DNA of 12,746 nt, from positions 1 to 12,746 of the forward strand of contig PXQZ01000068.1 of the NCBI GenBank assembly GCA_003021755.1, given 5' to 3'. A program made the translations under genes and the position numbers. Below the pieces are notes generated by a model that had not been told where the DNA came from, did no database searches, and saw only the letters and a list, made by a program, of their open reading frames with translations. Below are positions 7,229-12,746 of this stretch, piece after piece; positions within the stretch are counted from its first letter, which is position 1, and the number at the start of each line of letters is the position of its first letter. Source of the DNA: Halobacteriales archaeon QH_8_67_36. Lineage in GTDB: Archaea > Halobacteriota > Halobacteria > Halobacteriales > Haloarculaceae.

Positions 7229-7382
7229 GTATGATCTGGATGCAGCCGTCGTCGCGCGCCTGCGCGCTCTCGGGTAACAGGGCGACGACCAGCCGGTCCA
7301 CGTCGGCCGCCGGATAGTCGACGAGTTTCGCGATGCGGTCGGCATCGATGGCTTCCTGCGAGCCCAGTAACATGAACGGCAC
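7226..7382 (-). pseudogene. Short coding-like remnant or truncated small gene, unidentified
   Basis: Read leftwards from ATG 7382 (or the in-frame ATG at 7373), about 50 codons look truly coding: nearly all codons end in G or C and the peptide is acidic and helical (for example EAIDADRIAKLVDYP, then AADVDRLVVALLPESA). Coding character stops around 7240, where base composition turns A/T-rich at the next gene's promoter. The frame then stays open to 6960, but only by running out of frame through the transporter with a Ser/Arg/Pro-rich translation. In the +1 frame there is a stop at 7223-7225, so a single-base shift would give a small protein of about 50 residues. I do not recognise a family. 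It may be the 5' end of a decayed gene, a frameshifted small ORF or a real small protein. Confidence 0.35.
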
Positions 7383-7441
7383 TATCCTGTGGTGTTCGCG
7401 GACGAGACAGCCCGCGGTCGTCTAGCCGGGTCGACGTGTGC

Positions 7442-8161
7442 TCACAGACTCGCCAGGTTCTGCCGGAGTTTGATCGTCGCTGTCATCAACGTGGTCGCGG
7501 TCATGATGACGAAGACGACCTGGATGTGGAGGACCACGATGCGGTCGAGGCCGACGAGCACGGCCAGGTCCAGGGCGGGCACCAGCGCCGCGAACAACAC
7601 CACCGGGAGCAGGTGGCGCAACAGCGTATCGACCACGGTCCCCTGGACGCGCGCCTCGGCCGCGCCGCGTCGGCCGTAGCGCCCGCCCGACAGCGCGAAC
7701 CCGAGCGCGCTCAGCCCCATGACACCCAGCAGGAGCGGGTGCCGGCCGATCAGCACGAGCCCGACGAAGACGACGCCGACGACGGCCGCCCGCATCAGCC
7801 CCCGTTCCGAGTCGGCGCCGTCGTCGGCCGTCGCGGGGACGACGCTGCGATACAGCACCCGGAGCGCGACGGCCAGGACGAACACCGCCGCGAGCAACAG
7901 CCCCATCTTGAACGGGAGGGCGAAGACGGTCAGTAGCTCGACCAGCCCCAGCAGCGCGAACCCGACCGCACCGAGTCCGGCCAGCACGAGTAACTCCCAG
8001 AGCCCCTCGCCGGTCCCCGGTTCGCTCGTCCGGCGGTTCCGGTAGGCGTAGTAGCTAAAGCGGACGCCAAGCACCGCGAGCAGCGTCAGCGCGATGAAGA
8101 AAATAAAGGTCAGGTTCGGGTTGTTCGGCGCGTACGGCAGGCCGACGGCGACGTTACTCAT
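7442..8161 (-). CDS. Polytopic membrane protein of unknown function, coupled to the pseudokinase gene
   Basis: A 239-residue integral membrane protein that I cannot assign to a family. Hydrophobic segments are visible at about 18-38, 56-80, 84-104, 124-139, 143-157, 178-199 and 204-229, so six or seven spans are likely, with a charged loop (105-122, TADDGADSER) and an Arg-rich loop around 161-172 (RYGRRGAAEAR). No signal peptide, catalytic motif or known transporter signature is evident. The start ATG at 8161 overlaps the end of the kinase-like gene by 8 bases (ATGAGTAA), pointing to co-transcription and translational coupling. This suggests the two proteins work together, for example with the membrane protein as partner or anchor of the soluble kinase-like protein; that is inference from context alone. 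Confidence 0.85.
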   Translation of the reverse strand: MSNVAVGLPYAPNNPNLTFIFFIALTLLAVLGVRFSYYAYRNRRTSEPGTGEGLWELLVLAGLGAVGFALLGLVELLTVFALPFKMGLLLAAVFVLAVALRVLYRSVVPATADDGADSERGLMRAAVVGVVFVGLVLIGRHPLLLGVMGLSALGFALSGGRYGRRGAAEARVQGTVVDTLLRHLLPVVLFAALVPALDLAVLVGLDRIVVLHIQVVFVIMTATTLMTATIKLRQNLASL

Positions 8162-9500
8162 CGGTCCCCCCGAGACTCCGTAGCTCCTGACGGAGGTGGG
8201 CCGCCGTCTCGTAGCGGGCGAGCTTCCGCGGTGCCATCGCCTTGCTCACGATGTCGTCGACGGCCGGCGGGACGTCCGCGACGGCCGTCGGTTCGGGCGG
8301 TTCCGCCGACAGCACGGCGTCACGGACCGAGTCGAACGCTCCGGTGAAGGGCGGCTCGCCGGTGAACAGCCGGTAACAGACCGCCCCGAGTCCGTAGATG
8401 TCGGTGGCGTGGTTGATGCGGCCGAAGCGCCGCTGGTAGTACTCGGGGGCGGCGTAGCGGGGGTCGAGGAACTGCGACGGATCGAACCGGTGGCGGTACA
8501 CCGACAGCAGCCCGACGTCGTTCAGTAGCGGCGGCTGTCGGTCGCTCTCCTCGATGACGTTGCCGTAGTAGGCAACCGACTCGGCGTCGATACCGGCGTG
8601 GACCACCCCGCGCTCGTGGAGCGTCGCGACCGTCCCCGCGAGCCGTTCGGCGTGCCAGGCGGCCTCCGACGGCGGGAACCGGTCGCGGTCGGCCAGCGTC
8701 TCCGCCGTGTACTCCGTCGCCAGCCACAGCCGGGGGTCGTCCTGCCAGTCGTACAGCGTCAGGACGTTCTCCACGTCGGAGACGGCTCCCCACTCGCCCA
8801 GCCTGGTTGCGAGCGCCGCGGTGAACTCGGCGTCGCTCCCGTCGATGCCGTCAAGCAGGCGAAGGGCCACAGCGTGTTCGGTTTCGTCGATGACCCCCAG
8901 CGTCCGGTAGGTGTCGCCGTAGCGCCGGCGCTCGCGCGGGGCCAGCACGGAGAGGCGGTCGAACCGGCTCCGGTACTCCACCAGCGAGCGCCACTCGGCG
9001 TCGGCCCCACGGGGCCGCTGGCCAATGGTGTTGCCGTCGTCGTCGCCGGCGCGGCGCTGCTCCTCGTCCTCGTCGTCGGTGTACACCTGGCGTCCGTCGG
9101 GGTCGGTGCTCTCGCCGGCCACTCTGGTCCGGCCGACCTCCCGGCCGTCGGCCGCGCCGCGGGTGGGCGTCGACCGTTCGACCCCATGGTCGGCCCCGAC
9201 GGTCGTCTCCCACTGGTCCAGGCGCTCCTCGACGACCGTCGGATACAGCTCGGCGACGTATTCGAGCGCGAGCGCGGCGGCCAGGCTCTCGTCGGTGCGG
9301 TCCGCGAGCCGACCGACCAGCGAGGCCACGACACCCGGATGCTCGTCGGCGACGACACACAGCGCCGCTGCCGCACCAAGCCGGACCTGTCGGTCACCCA
9401 CGTCGAGGAGGTCGAGCAGTCGCGGCACGCGGTTCCGGTCCACGTCCGTCGCGGTGAGGACCTCGGCGACGAGCGTACGGGGGTCCGTCTCCGAGGTCAT
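8154..9500 (-). CDS. HEAT-like repeat plus protein-kinase-like protein (probable pseudokinase)
   Basis: A 448-residue, highly acidic soluble protein. Residues 5-95 look like paired HEAT/ARM-type helices (LLDLLDVGDRQVRLGAAAAL at 28-47). A disordered acidic linker (105-165) follows, then a Ser/Thr-kinase-like fold (about 180-445). Structural motifs survive: DVGLL in place of DFG (328-332), YAAPEYY (349-355), TDIYGLGAVCYRLFTGEPPF (366-385) and a C-terminal helix with the conserved ARYETA (428-433). Catalytic ones do not: the VAIK lysine is Arg214 (VALR), no glycine-rich loop is recognisable, and the HRDLKPEN loop reads HAGIDAES (301-308), lacking the catalytic Asp, the following Lys and the Asn. 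It is therefore probably a binding or scaffold protein. ATG 9500 is chosen because the upstream in-frame extension is Cys/Arg-rich and unlike the rest. It overlaps the next gene by 8 bases and diverges from htrII. Confidence 0.88.
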   Translation of the reverse strand: MTSETDPRTLVAEVLTATDVDRNRVPRLLDLLDVGDRQVRLGAAAALCVVADEHPGVVASLVGRLADRTDESLAAALALEYVAELYPTVVEERLDQWETTVGADHGVERSTPTRGAADGREVGRTRVAGESTDPDGRQVYTDDEDEEQRRAGDDDGNTIGQRPRGADAEWRSLVEYRSRFDRLSVLAPRERRRYGDTYRTLGVIDETEHAVALRLLDGIDGSDAEFTAALATRLGEWGAVSDVENVLTLYDWQDDPRLWLATEYTAETLADRDRFPPSEAAWHAERLAGTVATLHERGVVHAGIDAESVAYYGNVIEESDRQPPLLNDVGLLSVYRHRFDPSQFLDPRYAAPEYYQRRFGRINHATDIYGLGAVCYRLFTGEPPFTGAFDSVRDAVLSAEPPEPTAVADVPPAVDDIVSKAMAPRKLARYETAAHLRQELRSLGGTDE

Positions 9501-9604
9501 TGGTAGATAGGAGTACCATCTGCCGCCCGAACGCATCACTGTTTTGGTGAGTTGTCGGCAGCTATCCCGCATGCAACGGCTTATCATCGCTGAAAATGGC
9601 GGAC

Positions 9605-9616
9605 GAAGCCTTTAGA
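9605..9616 (+). promoter_or_regulatory. htrII: BRE/TATA-like promoter of the htrII-sopII operon
   Basis: GAAGCCTTTAGA resembles a haloarchaeal BRE followed by a TATA element, with TTTAGA at 9611-9616. Its centre is about 27 bases before ATG 9641, the spacing for leaderless initiation. Another A/T-rich patch (CTTATCAT, 9579-9586) would start transcription near 9607-9612, giving a leader of about 30 bases to the same ATG. Neither would include ATG 9596 comfortably. Confidence 0.45.
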
Positions 9617-9640
9617 CGGTATCTTCCTGACTATCGCGCG

Positions 9641-11962
9641 ATGCCAACTGACCGGAATTCACCGCTGCCGGGCGTCGTCGGCGACAGTTACGCCGCGCGC
9701 CTCGGTGTCGCGCTCACGTTCGCCATCGTCGTCGTCGTCGCCTTCGGCGCTGTCATCAGCGTCCAGGCGTCCGCCACGCTGGGAGCGGACGTCGAACGCG
9801 ACACGACGGCGCTGTCGGACACGCAGGCGGCACAGCTCGACGGGTGGTTGACGACCGCTCGCCGGGACGCTCGAACCACGTCACGGCTTCCCGTGTTCGC
9901 TAACGGGTCACAGCAGGCCGTACGGGACAGACTCACAGGGCTGGTCGAGAACGAGGAGGTTCCGCCCGACGTCGTGGCCGTCCATTACGTCGACACCGGG
10001 AACGGGACCATTCTCGCGAGTTCGAACGAGCGGTTCGACGGCGTCAACGCGACCGAGCAGGGCGCCCCCTTCGCGACGGACCCGCCCGAGTTCGACGGGC
10101 CAGACGACACCCACGTCACGGAACCGTTCACCGTGTCGGTCGTCGACCACCCCATCGTCGCCGTCGTCTCGCCGGTGCCCGGCGCCGAGAACCGTTCTAT
10201 CGTCTACATGACTGACCTCGAAGCCCGGGCCGGGTCGATATCGAACCAGCGCGAGGGCTCCTACACCACCGTCGTCGACGGCGATGGCGACTACATCGCC
10301 CACCCCAACGCCTCCCGTATCGGGACCACCGCCGCCGTCGCGAACGCCGACGGCGACCCGCTCGCCTCGCTCGATGCGGGTCAGAGCACGTTCATCGAGG
10401 GCGAGTCGGTGCTTCGGGGCCTCTCCGGACTCCAATCACACGACTGGGTCGTCGTCGTCAACGCCGACGCGGACCGGGCCTACGCGCTGGCCGACCAGAT
10501 AAACTCGGACCTCATCGGTCTCGTCCTGCTCGCGGTCATCAACCTCGGGCTCGTGGGCGTGACCATCGGCGGTAGCACCATCACCTCGCTGCGCCGGCTC
10601 TCCTCGAAGGCGGAGGCGATGGCCGGCGGCGATCTGGCGGTCGACCTCCAGACGACCCGCAGCGACGAGTTCGGCACGCTGTACAGTGCGTTCGACAACA
10701 TGCGGTCGAACCTGCGGGCGGAGATAGCGGACGCCGAGGCCGCCCGGGGGGAGGCCGAAGCTGCCACGGAGGAGGCCGAGCAGGCCCGCGCCGAGGTCGA
10801 GGCCGAGCGCAACGAGATGCAGGCGCTGTCCGGCCACCTCGAACTGAAAGCCGAGGAGTACTCCACCACCCTCGAATCGGCCGCCGACGGCGACCTGACC
10901 GCCCGCGTCGACACCGACAGCATGAGCGACGCGATGTCCGAGGTCGGCCGGGAAATAAACGCGACGCTCGACGCGCTGTCGGGGACTATTGCCGACATGC
11001 AGGCGTTCGCCGACAACGTGATGCGCTCCAGCGACCGCGTCGAGACCAACGCCGAACGCGTCGGCACGGCGAGCACACAGGTGTCGAACTCTATCGAGGA
11101 GATCTTCCAGGGGGCGACCGAGCAGAGCGAGCGACTCCAGTCGGGGTCGGCCGAGATGGACAACCTCTCCGCGACCGCACAGCAGGTCGCCGCCTCCGCA
11201 CAGGAGGTCGCGAGCACGTCGGAAGCCGCCGCCGAGGTGGGCGAGGACGGCCGCGAGGCCGCCCAGGCGGCCATCGCGGAGATGAACGCCATCGAGGACG
11301 AAACCGACGAGACGGTCAGCGAGATGAACGCGCTGGAGGACGACCTCGACGAGATAGGCGAGATAGTGAACGTCATCACGAACATCGTCGAGCAGACGAA
11401 CATGCTCGCGCTGAACGCCTCCATCGAGGCGGCCCACGCCGACAAGGACGGCGACGGGTTCGCCGTCGTCGCCGACGAAATCAAGGGGCTAGCCGAGGAG
11501 ACCAAGGCGGCCGCCGCGGACATCGAGAGCCGCATCGAGCGCATCCAGTCCCAGGCCGGTGACACCGTCGACACCATCGAGTCCACGAGCGACCGCATCT
11601 CGGAGGGCGTGGGGACGGTCGAGGGGACCGTCGACGCCTTGGAGACCATCGTCGAGTACACGGAGGAGGTCGACACGGGGGTTCAGGAGATAGACCGGGC
11701 CACCGAGGAGCAGGCCCGCACCGCTCAGGACGTACAGGCGACCATCGACGAGCTATCGACCATTTCCCAGCAGACCGCGGCGGAGGCCGACACCGTCGCC
11801 GGCGCGGCCGAGGACCAGGCGGCCTCCATCGAGACGGTGACCGACTCCGCACAGGAACTGCGTGACCGCGCCGAGGCCCTCCAGTCGGCGCTCGACCGCT
11901 TCGAGGTCGACGAGAACGAGTCGGAGAGCGTGGCTGACACGGCGGCCACGGGGGACGACTGA
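9641..11962 (+). CDS. htrII: Sensory rhodopsin II transducer HtrII with a large extracellular sensor domain
   Basis: A 773-residue methyl-accepting transducer that receives the signal of sensory rhodopsin II and controls CheA, driving avoidance of blue light. Order from ATG 9641: short cytoplasmic start; TM1 (about 21-43); extracellular region (44-288) with a Cache-like segment YTTVVDGDGDYIAHP (208-222); TM2 (290-312) with VINLGLV, where Asn301 matches Natronomonas HtrII Asn74 that contacts the rhodopsin; HAMP1 (about 313-359); Ala/Glu-rich coiled coil (360-400); HAMP2 (about 407-446); and MCP signalling domain (465-755) with the hairpin tip EQTNMLALNASIEAAHADKD (584-603). Natronomonas HtrII lacks the extracellular domain; H. 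salinarum HtrII has one and is a serine receptor, so dual light and chemical sensing is likely, ligand unknown. An in-frame ATG at 9596 would add 15 residues. I prefer 9641 because promoter spacing and the length before TM1 match known HtrII. The next gene begins after 2 bases. Confidence 0.93.
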   Translation: MPTDRNSPLPGVVGDSYAARLGVALTFAIVVVVAFGAVISVQASATLGADVERDTTALSDTQAAQLDGWLTTARRDARTTSRLPVFANGSQQAVRDRLTGLVENEEVPPDVVAVHYVDTGNGTILASSNERFDGVNATEQGAPFATDPPEFDGPDDTHVTEPFTVSVVDHPIVAVVSPVPGAENRSIVYMTDLEARAGSISNQREGSYTTVVDGDGDYIAHPNASRIGTTAAVANADGDPLASLDAGQSTFIEGESVLRGLSGLQSHDWVVVVNADADRAYALADQINSDLIGLVLLAVINLGLVGVTIGGSTITSLRRLSSKAEAMAGGDLAVDLQTTRSDEFGTLYSAFDNMRSNLRAEIADAEAARGEAEAATEEAEQARAEVEAERNEMQALSGHLELKAEEYSTTLESAADGDLTARVDTDSMSDAMSEVGREINATLDALSGTIADMQAFADNVMRSSDRVETNAERVGTASTQVSNSIEEIFQGATEQSERLQSGSAEMDNLSATAQQVAASAQEVASTSEAAAEVGEDGREAAQAAIAEMNAIEDETDETVSEMNALEDDLDEIGEIVNVITNIVEQTNMLALNASIEAAHADKDGDGFAVVADEIKGLAEETKAAAADIESRIERIQSQAGDTVDTIESTSDRISEGVGTVEGTVDALETIVEYTEEVDTGVQEIDRATEEQARTAQDVQATIDELSTISQQTAAEADTVAGAAEDQAASIETVTDSAQELRDRAEALQSALDRFEVDENESESVADTAATGDD

Positions 11963-11964
11963 CG

Positions 11965-12669
11965 ATGGTCACGATAACGACCTGGTTCACGCTGGGACTG
12001 CTCGGGGAACTGCTCGGGACCGCGCTGCTGGCCTACGGCTACACGCTGGTCCCCGAACCGACGCGAAAGCGGTACCTGCTGCTGGTGGCGATACCCGGCA
12101 TCGCCATCGTGGCGTACCTCCTGCTGACGCTGGGCATCGGCGCGGTCGACGGCGGCGGCCACACGGTCTACGTGGTCCGCTACGTCGACTGGCTGTTGAC
12201 GACGCCGATCAACGTCCTCTATCTGGGACTGCTCGCCCACGCCGGCCGCGAGGACGTCTGGAAACTCGTCGGCCTGCAGGCGCTGACGATCGTCCTTGGC
12301 TTCGCTGGGGCAATGGCTACCGGGGCGCTCAGCTACGCGCTTTTCGCGCTCGGCTCCGCCACCTTCGTCGGCGTCGTCTATCTGTTGTACGGTGACGTGG
12401 CCGACGCGGCGGTCGCCTCGCTGTCGGACGTAGAGGTCAGCCTCTACCGGACGCTCCGGAACTTCGTCGTCGTCCTGTGGTCGGTGTACCCCGTCGTCTG
12501 GCTGCTGAGCGCCGCCGGCGTCGGACTGATGGACGTCGAAACGGCGTCGCTTGTCATCGTCTATCTGGACGTGGTGACCAAGGTCGGCTTCGGCACTATC
12601 GCACTGCACGCGTGGGTGACGATGGAGACCGTCACCGCCGCTGACGAAACCGCGGTTACAGCCGACTGA
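11965..12669 (+). CDS. sopII: Sensory rhodopsin II (phoborhodopsin)
   Basis: A 234-residue seven-helix retinal protein that senses blue-green light and signals through HtrII. Helix C holds RYVDWLLTTP (72-81), with Arg72 and the counterion Asp75 at the same numbers as in Natronomonas SRII. Helix G holds YLDVVTKVGFG (200-210), with the retinal Schiff-base Lys206 and Asp202. The residues needed for SRII signalling, Tyr175 (WSVYP) and Thr205, match Natronomonas Tyr174 and Thr204, and Tyr200 matches Tyr199, which contacts the transducer. The bacteriorhodopsin proton-donor position (Asp96) is Tyr86, so a pump is unlikely and a slow sensory photocycle expected. Residue 83 (bacteriorhodopsin Leu93) is Asn. 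ATG 11965 follows the htrII stop after 2 bases, so expression is surely coupled. The C-terminal tail (about 222-234) is short and acidic. From memory, the sequence is closest to Haloarcula-type SRII. Confidence 0.96.
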   Translation: MVTITTWFTLGLLGELLGTALLAYGYTLVPEPTRKRYLLLVAIPGIAIVAYLLLTLGIGAVDGGGHTVYVVRYVDWLLTTPINVLYLGLLAHAGREDVWKLVGLQALTIVLGFAGAMATGALSYALFALGSATFVGVVYLLYGDVADAAVASLSDVEVSLYRTLRNFVVVLWSVYPVVWLLSAAGVGLMDVETASLVIVYLDVVTKVGFGTIALHAWVTMETVTAADETAVTAD

Positions 12670-12712
12670 CGGGGCCGTCCACCGGCTGCCGTCGCCCACG
12701 CTGACCGGGCGC

Positions 12713-12746
12713 TTACCGATACCCCCTCGCCTCCGGACGGCGTAAC
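12713..12746 (-). CDS. Possible C-terminal end of a convergent gene at the right edge
   Basis: Read leftwards from the window edge, one minus-strand frame gives a short Arg-rich tail (LRRPEARGYR) ending in TAA at 12713-12715. It would converge on sopII with a 43-base gap. Only about 11 codons are visible, so this may be chance; bases 12670-12712 hold nothing else that I can recognise. Confidence 0.2.
   Translation of the reverse strand, partial: LRRPEARGYR

Noticed and set aside
9501..9587. 29-residue N-terminal extension of the kinase-like protein
   Set aside because: The extra residues are Cys/Arg-rich, unlike the acidic protein, and lie in the divergent promoter region; ATG 9500 starts the acidic, helical domain.
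9730..9745. Short GTC triplet run near the start of htrII, and similar GAC/GTC runs elsewhere
   Set aside because: These encode Val or Asp stretches in haloarchaeal coding sequence and are not a repeat element; no spaced direct repeats of CRISPR type were seen.
11965..12669. Rhodopsin as a light-driven proton or chloride pump
   Set aside because: The proton-donor position is Tyr86 rather than an acid, the counterion is Asp75 (not Thr as in halorhodopsin), the SRII signalling residues Tyr175 and Thr205 are present and the gene follows htrII.
10436..12699. Long minus-strand open frames opposite htrII and sopII
   Set aside because: Their translations are Ser/Arg- or Val/Gly-rich without recognisable domains and lie exactly antisense to clear transducer and rhodopsin genes; they arise from third-position GC bias.

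Overview
The window comes from an extremely halophilic archaeon (Halobacteria). The evidence is a very GC-rich sequence with G/C-ending codons, strongly acidic soluble proteins, starts placed about 25-30 bases after TATA-like boxes as in leaderless haloarchaeal mRNAs, and a sensory rhodopsin II with its transducer. The rhodopsin looks closest to Haloarcula-type SRII sequences as I remember them, so a member of the Haloarculaceae is my best guess. This placement is inference; no alignment or tree was run.

Layout, left to right. (1) A partial FUN14-family membrane protein gene (minus strand) diverges from hflX (plus strand); each has its own TATA-like box. (2) hflX converges, with one base between stop codons, on a minus-strand run: a bifunctional NAD(P)H-hydrate repair enzyme, acylphosphatase, an OGG1-type 8-oxoguanine DNA glycosylase and two tandem Na+-coupled (SNF/NSS family) transporters. 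A near-perfect symmetric hairpin separates acylphosphatase from the NAD(P)H-hydrate enzyme. (3) A short coding-like remnant lies upstream of the second transporter. (4) A minus-strand two-gene unit encodes a HEAT-like/protein-kinase-like protein that has lost most catalytic residues (a probable pseudokinase) and, overlapping it by 8 bases, an unrecognised polytopic membrane protein. (5) Divergent from the pseudokinase is the photosensory operon htrII-sopII: a transducer with a roughly 245-residue extracellular sensor domain, two HAMP domains and an MCP signalling domain, followed 2 bases later by sensory rhodopsin II.

How the parts work together. HtrII and SRII should form the membrane complex for blue-light avoidance, relaying through CheA/CheW to the archaellum. 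The large extracellular domain suggests that the transducer also senses a chemical, as reported for Halobacterium salinarum HtrII. HflX, NAD(P)H-hydrate repair, acylphosphatase and the glycosylase are housekeeping, repair or quality-control functions with no obvious shared pathway. The most open question is whether the divergent pseudokinase/membrane-protein pair is functionally tied to the photoreceptor. No tRNA, rRNA, CRISPR array or insertion sequence was seen, and no gene-free stretch exceeds 300 bases.
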